Shown here piece after piece: positions 31,474 through 38,927 of a stretch of DNA of 38,927 bases. The number at the start of each line of letters is the position of its first letter. The stretch's first letter is position 1. The stretch spans positions 1 through 38,927 of the forward strand of contig CAKPKQ010000011.1 of assembly GCA_934167305.1 (NCBI GenBank). The letters are read 5' to 3'. The translations under genes were made by a program, and so were the position numbers. The notes below the pieces were generated by a model. It was given only the letters and a program-made list of their open reading frames with translations. It had not been told where the DNA came from and did not search any database. The stretch is from an uncultured Clostridia bacterium (GTDB lineage: Bacteria > Bacillota > Clostridia > TANB77 > CAG-508).

Positions 31474-31534
31474 TGGAATACTATATGATTGATTAAAAAT
31501 CATTACAGGTTACAATATAATAATAAAAAATCGG

Positions 31535-31610
31535 AAGTCAAAGTTCGGATTTTAGTTGATTTAACTAAGTGTTTAGTTAAATATCTAATTCTAACTTTGA
31601 CTTTTTATTT
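31535..31610 (+). terminator. Terminator with a nested hairpin after jag
   Basis: The outer stem AAGTCAAAGTT/AACTTTGACTT encloses an inner TTTAACTAA/TTTAGTTAAA hairpin and is followed by a T-rich tail. It closes the rpmH-jag group before mnmE. Confidence 0.75.
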
Positions 31611-31631
31611 TTAATAAAAGGGAGGTAAGAA

Positions 31632-33012
31632 ATGAGTACAATTGCTGCAATTTCAACAGCTCCAGCTAATGGAGGAATTGGAATTATTAGAATGAGTGGT
31701 AAAAATTGTTTTGAAATTTTAGAAAAAATATTTGTACCAAAGCAGAAACAAGAGATAAATGATATATCTGGTTATAGTATAAAATATGGATATATTATAG
31801 ATTTTAAGACAAAACAAAAAATAGATGAAGTTTTAGTGTCTTATTTTAAAGCACCTAAAAGCTATACTACAGAAAATATGTGTGAAATTAATTCTCATGG
31901 TGGAGTTATAATTGAGCAAAAAATACTGGAACAATGCTTATTAGCTGGAGCTGAAATGGCTGAACCAGGGGAATTTACAAAAAGAGCATTTTTAAATGGA
32001 AGAATAGATTTGTCGCAAGCTGAAGGGATTATTGATTTAATAAATGCTAAAACTTCTCAGGAGGCAAAAGCTTCTTTTAAGCAATTGGAAGGAAGTTTAT
32101 CAAAAAAAATTCAAGATGTACGCCATGATTTATTAAGTATAATGGCTGATATTGAAGCTTCTATTGATTACCCTGAATATGATGAGGTACCTGAAATTGT
32201 AAATAAAAAATTAATTGAAAAAATAAATTTAAATGAGGAAAAACTAATAAAATTAGAAAAAAGCTTTGAGAGTGGAAAAGTATTAAAAGAAGGGATAAAA
32301 ACAGTTATATTAGGAAAACCAAATGCAGGAAAATCGTCATTATTAAATGCTATTTTGAATGAAGAAAGAGCAATTGTAAGTCAAATTGAGGGTACAACAA
32401 GAGATACTATTGAAGAGATGGTACAAATTCAAGGTATACCATTAAAATTAATCGATACAGCTGGAATAAGAAACACTCAAGATGAGATTGAAAAAATTGG
32501 CGTTAAAAAGGCTTTAGAGCTGTCGAACGAAGCTGACCTAATAATAGGTATATTTGACAATACAAAACGGCTTAGAAGCCGAGGATTTGCGAATACTGGA
32601 AATATTAAAAAATAAGAACTCAATTATATTACTTAATAAAATTGATGAAGCAGATAATAAACTAGAAAATGATTATAATATAAAACAAATAAATAAACCA
32701 GTTATAAAAATATCGGCTAAAACAAAACAAGGATTAGAAAATTTATATGAACAGATTTTAAAAATGTTTAAACTAAGTGAAATTGAAATAAATGATGGAG
32801 AAGTAATAACAAATATAAGACATAAAAATCAAATAAGGAAGGCTATAGATGCTTTAGAGCAGGCTAAGCAAGGACTTGAACAAGAAATGCCAATTGATAT
32901 TATTGCAGTTTCTTTAAAAGAAGCATTAGAGGATTTAAGCGAAATTACAGGAGAAAATGTGTCTGAAGATATAATAAATAATATATTTTCTAAGTTTTGC
33001 TTAGGAAAGTAA
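31632..33012 (+). pseudogene. mnmE: tRNA modification GTPase MnmE, interrupted by a +1 frameshift
   Basis: Together the two frames cover a full-length MnmE (about 459 residues). The first frame (31632-32615) carries the folate-binding N-terminus, GKPNAGKSS (228-236), TTRDT (255-259) and DTAG (275-278). The rest (from 32569) carries NKID, the helical part and the C-terminal FCLGK with the catalytic Cys. Skipping one base near 32559-32568 gives FDNTK then GLEAEDLRIL, which lines up with the family without a gap. The shift site is followed by a GC-rich hairpin, CGGCTT/AAGCCG at 32568-32581. MnmE works with MnmG on U34 of several tRNAs. A sequencing error, a recent mutation or programmed frameshifting could explain it. 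Confidence 0.9.
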
Positions 33013-33318
33013 AATACAAAATTACTTTTAAAAGAATTGTGTTACGCTAAACGTTAAAAAATTAACTTATATGTTTCACAAGCAAGACTTAGAGAATGTA
33101 TGGTTTCATAAGAAAAATGTTTGTGAAACATTTTTGAAAATATTGTGACAAAAAGACAATCAAATAAAAACACATCAAATAAAAAAGTTGATAAATCAAA
33201 CAAAAGAGTTTTTCGACAAAAATCGACACGTCAAAAAGTTGTACAGAACACGGATTTCGGTTTCATAAAAAACTGAACTAAAAATAAAAAATATATTTAA
33301 CAAGGAAGGTAAAATAAA
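33013..33318. other. Intergenic region between mnmE and mnmG
   Basis: 306 nt without a gene. It has half-site-like sequences of the chromosomal parS element (TGTTTCAC at 33072-33079, TGTTTGTGAAACA at 33119-33131, plus GGTTTCAT twice) but no full parS. Two TCGACA words lie near 33215-33228. No clear promoter seen. Confidence 0.5.
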
Positions 33319-35193
33319 ATGAAGTATGATGCAGGAAAATATGATGTAGCGGTAATTGGAGCAGGACATGCTGGATGTGAGGCGGCTCTAGCAACAGCAA
33401 GATTAGGACTTAGAACATTGCTGTTTAGCATAAGCTTAGAAGCTGTTGCAAATATGCCATGTAATCCACATATAGGTGGAAGCTCAAAAGGGCATTTAGT
33501 AATGGAAATAGATTGCTTAGGCGGAGAGATGGGAAAAAATATAGATAAAACATATACTCAACTTAGAATGTTAAATACCTCAAAAGGTCCAGCTGTATAT
33601 TCTTTAAGAGCACAAGCTGATAGAAAAAGATATCAAATGGAAATGAAGCATACTCTTGAAAAACAGCCAAATTTATATTTGAAACAGGCAGAAATTGTTG
33701 ACATTGGAGTAGAAGATGGAAAAGTAAAATCTGTAGAAACTAATATTGGTGCAGTATATCAAGTTGATAATGTTATATTGGCAACAGGTACATATTTAAA
33801 AGGAAAAATATATATAGGAGAAGTATCTTATGAGAGTGGACCAGATGGAGTGTTTCCAGCAAATAGATTATCAGATATGCTTAAAAAAATTGGAATAGAT
33901 CTTGTAAGATTTAAAACAGGAACTCCAGCAAGAATAAATAAAAACTCTATTGACTTTTCTAAAATGGAAAGACAAGATGGAGATAAAAATCCTACAGCAT
34001 TTTCATTTGAGGACAAAATAGTGGAAAAAGAAGAGCAATTGCCATGTTATTTAACATATACAACGGCAGAAACACATGAAATTATAAGAAAAAACTTACA
34101 TCGTTCACCATTATATGGGGGAGAAATTAAAGGAACAGGACCAAGATATTGCCCATCAATAGAAGATAAAGTAGTAAGATTTGCAGACAAAGAAAGACAT
34201 CAAATATTTGTAGAACCAATAGGAAGAGATACAGATGAAATGTATATTCAAGGAATGAGTTCATCACTACCAGAAGATGTACAAATAGCTATGTATCATA
34301 CTATACCTGGATTAGAGCATGCTGAATTTACAAGACCTGCATATGCAATTGAATATGATTGTATAGATCCATCTGAATTAAAATTATCATTAGAACATAA
34401 AAAAATAGATGGAATGTTTTTTGCTGGACAAATAAATGGAACTTCTGGATATGAAGAGGCTGCTGCACAGGGAATAATTGCAGGAATAAATGTTGCACAA
34501 AAGGTAAAAGGCAAAGATCCTGTTATTTTAGATCGTTCACAAGCATATATAGGAGTTTTAATTGATGATATTGTAACAAAAGGAACTAATGAGCCATATA
34601 GAATGATGACTTCAAGAGCAGAATATAGATTATTATTAAGACAAGATAATACAGATTTAAGATTAACAGAAATAGGCCATGATGTGGGATTAATTTCTGA
34701 AGAAAGATATCAAGCATTTTTGATTAAGAAAAAACAAATTGAAGAAGAGATTGAAAGACTTGAAAATACTGTGGTTAAGCCAACAGAAAAGGTTAATAAT
34801 TTGCTTAAAAAATACAATTCATCACCACTTACAACTGGTGTAAAAATGGCTGAATTATTAAGAAGAACAGAAATTAATTATGAAATTTTAAATGAAATCG
34901 ATGAAAATAGAGAAGAACTACCTAAAGAAGTAACACAAGAAGTCGAAATAGAAGTAAAATACAAAGGTTATATAAAATTACAACAAGCACAAGTAGAAAA
35001 ATTTAAAAAATTAGAAAAAAAATTATTGCCTCAAGATATTGATTATAGTACAATAAAAGGTCTAAGATTAGAGGCTAGACAAAAATTAAACAAAATAAAA
35101 CCAAATTCAGTAGGGCAGGCCTCTAGAATCTCAGGGGTTTCGCCAGCCGATATATCGGTTTTACTTATTTACTTAGAACAAATAAAAAAATAG
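33319..35193 (+). CDS. mnmG: tRNA uridine-5-carboxymethylaminomethyl modification enzyme MnmG (GidA)
   Basis: 624 residues, full length. The FAD-binding partner of MnmE in forming the cmnm5 group at wobble U34. The dinucleotide motif GAGHAGCEAA is at 14-23, PCNPHIGGSSKGHLVMEIDCLGG and the redox-active Cys region follow, with GTYLKGKIYIGEVSYESGPDG and TSGYEEAAAQGIIAGIN later. The C-terminal tRNA-binding helices end in GRLEAR-like (GLRLEARQKLNKI) and RISGVSPADISVLLIYL. AAGGAAGG precedes the ATG. It is intact although mnmE upstream is broken. Confidence 0.98.
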   Translation: MKYDAGKYDVAVIGAGHAGCEAALATARLGLRTLLFSISLEAVANMPCNPHIGGSSKGHLVMEIDCLGGEMGKNIDKTYTQLRMLNTSKGPAVYSLRAQADRKRYQMEMKHTLEKQPNLYLKQAEIVDIGVEDGKVKSVETNIGAVYQVDNVILATGTYLKGKIYIGEVSYESGPDGVFPANRLSDMLKKIGIDLVRFKTGTPARINKNSIDFSKMERQDGDKNPTAFSFEDKIVEKEEQLPCYLTYTTAETHEIIRKNLHRSPLYGGEIKGTGPRYCPSIEDKVVRFADKERHQIFVEPIGRDTDEMYIQGMSSSLPEDVQIAMYHTIPGLEHAEFTRPAYAIEYDCIDPSELKLSLEHKKIDGMFFAGQINGTSGYEEAAAQGIIAGINVAQKVKGKDPVILDRSQAYIGVLIDDIVTKGTNEPYRMMTSRAEYRLLLRQDNTDLRLTEIGHDVGLISEERYQAFLIKKKQIEEEIERLENTVVKPTEKVNNLLKKYNSSPLTTGVKMAELLRRTEINYEILNEIDENREELPKEVTQEVEIEVKYKGYIKLQQAQVEKFKKLEKKLLPQDIDYSTIKGLRLEARQKLNKIKPNSVGQASRISGVSPADISVLLIYLEQIKK

Positions 35194-35205
35194 AAAGAGG
35201 TAGTT

Positions 35206-35922
35206 ATGGAAATATTAGAATTTAATAATAGTCTAATTGAAAAAGCAAATTGTATTGGAATAGAAATATCACAAGAAAATGCAAAACAATTCTATAAATA
35301 TATGAAATTATTATTAGAATGGAACGAGAAAATGAATTTGACAGCAATAACAGACCCAGAAGAAATTATATTAAAGCATTTTGTGGATAGCTTAACAATT
35401 ATGCCATATTTAAGTAATGCAAATACAATACTTGATGTTGGTACAGGAGCTGGATTTCCAGGTTTACCACTAAAAATATTAGAAGATAATAAAGAATTTA
35501 CTTTATTAGATTCTTTAAACAAAAGAATAACATTTTTACAAAATGTAATATCTGAATTAGAACTAAAAAATGTACAGGCAATACATGGAAGAGCAGAAGA
35601 ATATATAAGCCAAAAAAGGGAAAGCTATGATATAGTAACTTCAAGAGCTGTTGCTAAGCTAAATGTACTTATTGAATATATGTTACCATTTGTAAAAGTT
35701 GGTGGAAGATGTATTTGTATGAAATCTTTTGAAATTGAAGGAGAATTAAAAGAAGCAAAAAAAGCTATTGAAATTCTTGGCGGGATAATTGAAAAAGTGG
35801 ATGAAATTACATTACCAACTACTGATATAAAAAGAAAAATAGTAATAATAAAAAAAATAAAAAATACACCAAATAAGTATCCAAGAAAAGCTGGAACACC
35901 TGCAAAAGAGCCTATCATATAA
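35206..35922 (+). CDS. rsmG: 16S rRNA (guanine-527-N7) methyltransferase RsmG (GidB)
   Basis: 238 residues. It methylates G527 of 16S rRNA with SAM. LEWNEKMNLTAITDPEEIILKHFVDSL is the family entry motif (38-63), DVGTGAGFPG (77-86) binds SAM, and VTSRAVAKLNVLIEYMLPFVKVGG follows. The C-terminal tail KYPRKAGTPAKEPI is the conserved end. AGAGGTAGTT precedes the ATG, 12 nt after the mnmG stop, so mnmG and rsmG form one unit. Confidence 0.97.
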   Translation: MEILEFNNSLIEKANCIGIEISQENAKQFYKYMKLLLEWNEKMNLTAITDPEEIILKHFVDSLTIMPYLSNANTILDVGTGAGFPGLPLKILEDNKEFTLLDSLNKRITFLQNVISELELKNVQAIHGRAEEYISQKRESYDIVTSRAVAKLNVLIEYMLPFVKVGGRCICMKSFEIEGELKEAKKAIEILGGIIEKVDEITLPTTDIKRKIVIIKKIKNTPNKYPRKAGTPAKEPII

Positions 35923-35931
35923 AGATAAAAA

Positions 35932-35977
35932 AGCACTTAAATCTTAATTATTATAGATTTTAAGTGCTAAATTTTTG
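35932..35977 (+). terminator. Terminator after rsmG
   Basis: Stem AGCACTTAAATCT/AGATTTTAAGTGCT (one bulge) with a 10-nt loop and a T run. Confidence 0.8.
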
Positions 35978-36010
35978 GCATAAAAATATTATATTTTTTT
36001 CAAAATTTCA

Positions 36011-36039
36011 TTGACATATTAAAGATATTTTTATATTAT
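36011..36039 (+). promoter_or_regulatory. Promoter of parA-parB
   Basis: TTGACA and TATTAT with 17 nt spacing, about 70 nt ahead of parA. Confidence 0.8.
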
Positions 36040-36107
36040 TAATATGTCCCATTTAATTATTTTAATATATAAATGGTTTACATAAAACGACAAAGGAGGC
36101 AATTAAA

Positions 36108-36899
36108 TTGGGAAAAATTATATCAGTTGCAAATCAAAAAGGTGGAGTAGGAAAAACTACAACATCAGTTAACCTAAGTACTTTACTTGCTAAAAGAGGT
36201 AAAAAAGTACTATTAATAGATGCAGATCCTCAAGGCAATGCTACAAGTGGTGTTGGAATGGACAAAAATGTAGAACTGTCTGTATATGATTTAATAATTA
36301 GCGATGAGGTAGAAAGCAGAGACACTATACAAAAAACAGAAATTAAAAATTTGTATATATGTCCATCTAATATAAACCTTGCGGGAGCTGAAGTTGAACT
36401 TGTTTCAATGATGTCAAGGGAATATAGAATGAAAGAGAAATTAGATCAAATAAAAGGTGATTTTGATTACATCATAATTGACTGTCCACCATCATTAGGT
36501 TTAATTACATTGAATTCATTTACAGCATCAAATAGTGTACTAATTCCTGTACAATGCGAGTATTATGCACTAGAAGGATTAGGACAACTTATAAATACAA
36601 TTAACTTAGTAAAGAAACATTTAAATACAGAATTGGAAGTGGAAGGTGCTTTACTTACAATGTACGATATTAGAACAAATTTATCTAATCAAGTTGTAAA
36701 AGAAGTAAATAAGTATTTTGAAAATAAAGTGTACAAAACTGTAATTCCAAGGAATGTAAAATTAAGTGAGGCACCAAGCTATGGAATGCCAATATCTATA
36801 TATGATCCAAGATCAAAAGGTGCTAAGAGTTATGATAAATTTGTAAAAGAATTTTTAAAAAATAATGAAAATAATACAAAAGGAAAACATGCTATATAA
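36108..36899 (+). CDS. parA: Chromosome partitioning ATPase ParA (Soj)
   Basis: 263 residues from a TTG start with AAAGGAGG 8 nt upstream. The deviant Walker A KGGVGKTT is at 11-18 with the signature Lys, followed by LIDADPQGNATSG, the Walker B region YIIIDCPPSLG and the C-terminal NVKLSEAPSYGMPI and DPRSKGAKSYDKF motifs. With ParB it drives origin segregation and, in sporulating relatives, regulates DnaA. It is followed 21 nt later by parB in the same unit. Confidence 0.97.
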   Translation: MGKIISVANQKGGVGKTTTSVNLSTLLAKRGKKVLLIDADPQGNATSGVGMDKNVELSVYDLIISDEVESRDTIQKTEIKNLYICPSNINLAGAEVELVSMMSREYRMKEKLDQIKGDFDYIIIDCPPSLGLITLNSFTASNSVLIPVQCEYYALEGLGQLINTINLVKKHLNTELEVEGALLTMYDIRTNLSNQVVKEVNKYFENKVYKTVIPRNVKLSEAPSYGMPISIYDPRSKGAKSYDKFVKEFLKNNENNTKGKHAI

Positions 36900-36920
36900 A
36901 AAGAAAAGGAGTTGTTATAA

Positions 36921-37784
36921 ATGGCGGTTAAAAAAACAGGATTAGGAAAAGGTTTAGAAGCTCTATTTAGTGAAAATCAACTTACTAAAGAAGAGGAAAG
37001 AAAATTAAAAGATGGTGAAGAAATTGTACAAAGCATAAAAGTTATTGAAATAGAGCCAAATAGAAATCAACCAAGAAGAAATTTTCCAAGTGAATCAATA
37101 GAAGAACTAGCAAAATCAATAGAAAAATATGGAATAATACAGCCAATTATTGTATCTAAAAAAGAAGGATACTATGAAATTATTGCAGGAGAAAGAAGAT
37201 GGAGAGCTGCTAAAAAAGCAGGATTACAAGTAATGCCTTGTATTGTTAGAGAAAATGACGAGAGAAAAAATAAGGAAATTGCTTTGATTGAAAATATACA
37301 AAGAGAAGATTTAAATCCAATAGATAAAGCAAGAGGATTTAGACAATTATTAGATGATTATGGTATGACACAACAACAATTAGCAGATACAATAGGACTA
37401 AATAGAAGTACAGTTACAAATACTTTGAGACTATTGAATTTGGATGAAAGAGTAATACAATTAGCTATAGACGGAAAATTAAATGAAGGACATTGTAGAT
37501 CATTATTATGTATAGCTGATCCTGATAAACAATATGCCGCAGCAATTAGAATTATAGAAAAAGGTGAAACTGTCAGAGATATTGAAAAGAAAGTTCAAGA
37601 CCAAAAGAAAACGTCACCTAAATATGAAGAAAGAAGAGAAGCAATTTGTAGAGATATAGAAGATAGTTTTCAGAGCTTTTTTGGAACAAAGGTTAAATTA
37701 AATGCAGGAAAAAGAAGTGGAAAGATTATTATTCAATATTCAACTAATGATGAATTAGAAAGAATTTTAAATTTGATAAAATAA
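36921..37784 (+). CDS. parB: Chromosome partitioning protein ParB (Spo0J)
   Basis: 287 residues. It begins KKTGLGKGLEALF, the ParA-activating N-terminus. The CTP-binding/ParB-Srx region has NRNQPRRNF (48-55), IIQPIIVSK and GERRWRAA (90-97), followed by ENIQREDLNPID. The helix-turn-helix is MTQQQLADTIGLNRSTVTNTLRLL, and the C-terminal dimer domain follows. It should bind parS sites, none of which I find complete in this window. AAAAGGAG precedes the ATG. Confidence 0.97.
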   Translation: MAVKKTGLGKGLEALFSENQLTKEEERKLKDGEEIVQSIKVIEIEPNRNQPRRNFPSESIEELAKSIEKYGIIQPIIVSKKEGYYEIIAGERRWRAAKKAGLQVMPCIVRENDERKNKEIALIENIQREDLNPIDKARGFRQLLDDYGMTQQQLADTIGLNRSTVTNTLRLLNLDERVIQLAIDGKLNEGHCRSLLCIADPDKQYAAAIRIIEKGETVRDIEKKVQDQKKTSPKYEERREAICRDIEDSFQSFFGTKVKLNAGKRSGKIIIQYSTNDELERILNLIK

Positions 37785-37796
37785 ATAAAACGTCTT

Positions 37797-37829
37797 AAAT
37801 CTAAAGTATTATTTACTTTAGATTTTTTT
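37797..37829 (+). terminator. Terminator after parB
   Basis: Stem AAATCTAAAGTA/TACTTTAGATTT with a 5-nt loop and TTTTT. Confidence 0.85.
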
Positions 37830-38005
37830 ATGCCAAAGTTAAATTACCTTGTACGGTGCATACTTGAGGGGGAATATACACATATAGCAAAGCTACTTTT
37901 CGTATTTGAATATAAATATATATAACTATTTATTATAAACCATATATGATAAAATAATATTTGTTAAATAAAAATAAAAAGTGATTAAAATAATGAATAA
38001 TTGTA

Positions 38006-38035
38006 TTGACAATAATATGCTAAATGTGCTATTAT
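38006..38035 (+). promoter_or_regulatory. Promoter of the tRNA-Ser pair
   Basis: TTGACA and TATTAT with 18 nt spacing, 40 nt ahead of the first tRNA-Ser. The preceding 37830-38005 stretch shows no gene. Confidence 0.8.
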
Positions 38036-38075
38036 ATATAAGGTTTCCAGTATAAATGTACTGACAAACTAATGT

Positions 38076-38167
<92 letters not shown>

Positions 38168-38198
38168 TTTTTTTAGTTATTAAATAACTTAACAATTT

Positions 38199-38289
38199 GG
38201 AGGCTTACCCAAGTGGTTGAAGGGGACAGTTTGCTAAACTGTTAGGGTTCGTAAGGGCCGCGAGGGTTCAAATCCCTCAGCTTCCGCCA
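38199..38289 (+). tRNA. tRNA-Ser (anticodon GCU)
   Basis: 91 nt with a long variable arm. Anticodon loop TTGCTAA (GCT) on stem ACAGT/ACTGT, T arm GAGGG/CCCTC, encoded CCA. 31 nt after tRNA-Ser(UGA) in the same transcript. Confidence 0.96.
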
Positions 38290-38290
38290 G

Positions 38291-38319
38291 AAGATACTTA
38301 ATTACAAGTATCTTTTTTT
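38291..38319 (+). terminator. Terminator of the tRNA-Ser pair
   Basis: Stem AAGATACTT/AAGTATCTT with a 6-nt loop and TTTTTTT. Confidence 0.88.
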
Positions 38320-38339
38320 GTTGTCCATGAAGGGTTTAG

Positions 38340-38820
38340 AATTTAAAAATAAATAAAAATTAATTAATTACAAAAAATATTTATTTGTAATTAATTTAAA
38401 ATAATTAAATGTTAATATTTAATTATAAATATATTTTATTGAATTAAATAAATAATAAAGTAATTAATTAAATTAAAATCAATAATAGAGAAATAAATTA
38501 GAATAAAAAATAAAATAAATAATTTATAAAAAATAATTAATTATTTAATAAAAATATATTTCTTATAATTATTAATTAATTAAATTAAAATAAATAATAA
38601 ATAAAAAAATATTAATTAAATAATAAATTAAATAAAAAATAATAATAAAATAAATAATAAATTAAATAAAAAATAATAATAAAATAAATAATTAAATAAT
38701 TTATTAAAAAATAATTAATTATTTAATAAAAAATATATTTTTTTATAATTATTAATTAAATAAATTGAAATAAATAATAAAATAATTAAATAAAATAAAA
38801 AAATAATAAATAATTAATAG
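38340..38820. repeat. A/T-only region with direct and tandem repeats
   Basis: G and C are almost absent. A 34-nt unit is repeated exactly in tandem at 38622-38655 and 38656-38689. A longer unit of about 85 nt at 38519-38603 recurs with a few changes at 38698-38783. An inverted repeat (AATTAATTACAAA/TTTGTAATTAATT) lies at about 38359-38394. Stops occur in all frames, so it is not coding. Confidence 0.75.
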
Positions 38821-38832
38821 TAAATATTTAAG

Positions 38833-38927
38833 ATGAAAAATCTAATCTATAAAGTTGTAAACAAAAAGACAAGATTTAGAATTGATAAAAAACAATTTAA
38901 TATAATTAAAAATATAATCAGAAGAAA
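38833..38927 (+). CDS. Start of a possible gene, cut by the window end
   Basis: An ATG at 38833 opens a frame that stays open to the end of the window (31 codons): MKNLIYKVVNKKTRFR, then IDKKQFNIIKNIIRRK. The peptide is basic. No clear Shine-Dalgarno site precedes it, so this is weak; codons such as GTT, GTA, ACA and CTA look more gene-like than the A/T-only DNA before it. Confidence 0.35.
   Translation, partial: MKNLIYKVVNKKTRFRIDKKQFNIIKNIIRR

Noticed and set aside
38340..38820. CRISPR array
   Set aside because: The repeats are A/T-only, of two different lengths and not regularly spaced by unique spacers; no cas genes are present.

Overview
The window is a very AT-rich stretch of chromosome around a replication origin. 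It looks like a low-GC Gram-positive bacterium (Bacillota, class Clostridia, probably an uncultured gut-type lineage). Support comes from the order dnaA-dnaN-recF-gyrB on one side of the origin and rpmH-rnpA-yidD-yidC-jag-mnmE-mnmG-rsmG-parA-parB on the other, strong AGGAGG ribosome binding sites, TTG starts, DnaD/DnaI-type primosome proteins and a VanW protein. The taxonomic placement is inferred from gene content only.

Layout. 1-970: a cluster of hairpins and a small membrane protein. 974-2215 (minus): a three-gene cassette of ADP-ribosyltransferase-like toxin, small antitoxin candidate and SecB-like chaperone, in the order expected of a CmdTAC-type anti-phage toxin-antitoxin-chaperone system. 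2493-6909: tRNA-Lys(CUU), rsmA, a VanW protein, an XRE/S24-like regulator and a cytosolic starch-binding-module protein. 6917-8744 (minus): an SDR reductase, an HNH endonuclease and a tRNA-Lys/Glu/Thr cluster whose tRNA-Thr(UGU) gene is interrupted by a 236-nt group I intron. 9093-12576 (plus): a type IV secretion arm (small membrane protein, VirD4-like ATPase, VirB2-like, VirB6-like and VirB3/PrgI-like proteins). 12603-14642: dnaD and dnaI-like helicase-loading genes. 14674-24615 (minus): gyrB and gyrA separated by a second secretion arm (a VirB4/TrsD-associated protein, the VirB4 ATPase, a ParA-like ATPase and an unknown 241-aa protein). 24693-28531: recF, dnaN, dnaA. About 28640-28760 and 26936-27101: a bipartite oriC with DnaA boxes. 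28946-37784 (plus): the rightward leading-strand core genes, with mnmE frameshifted. 38006-38319: two tRNA-Ser genes. 38330-38830: almost pure A/T sequence with direct and tandem repeats, then the start of a possible gene cut by the window end.

How it works together. Genes run away from oriC on both sides (dnaA to gyrA leftward, rpmH to parB rightward), as expected for leading-strand coding. The type IV secretion genes have the two ATPases, inner-membrane channel parts and a pilin-like protein, but I see no relaxase, integrase, VirB8 or cell-wall hydrolase in the window. This is therefore not a complete integrative element here. It may be a domesticated secretion or DNA-transfer machine built into the origin-proximal core, or part of one whose other genes lie elsewhere. 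Several of its genes have no ATG/GTG/TTG near a strong Shine-Dalgarno site; instead an ATT (or ATA) stands at a fixed 6-7 nt from it, so standard gene callers would truncate or miss them.
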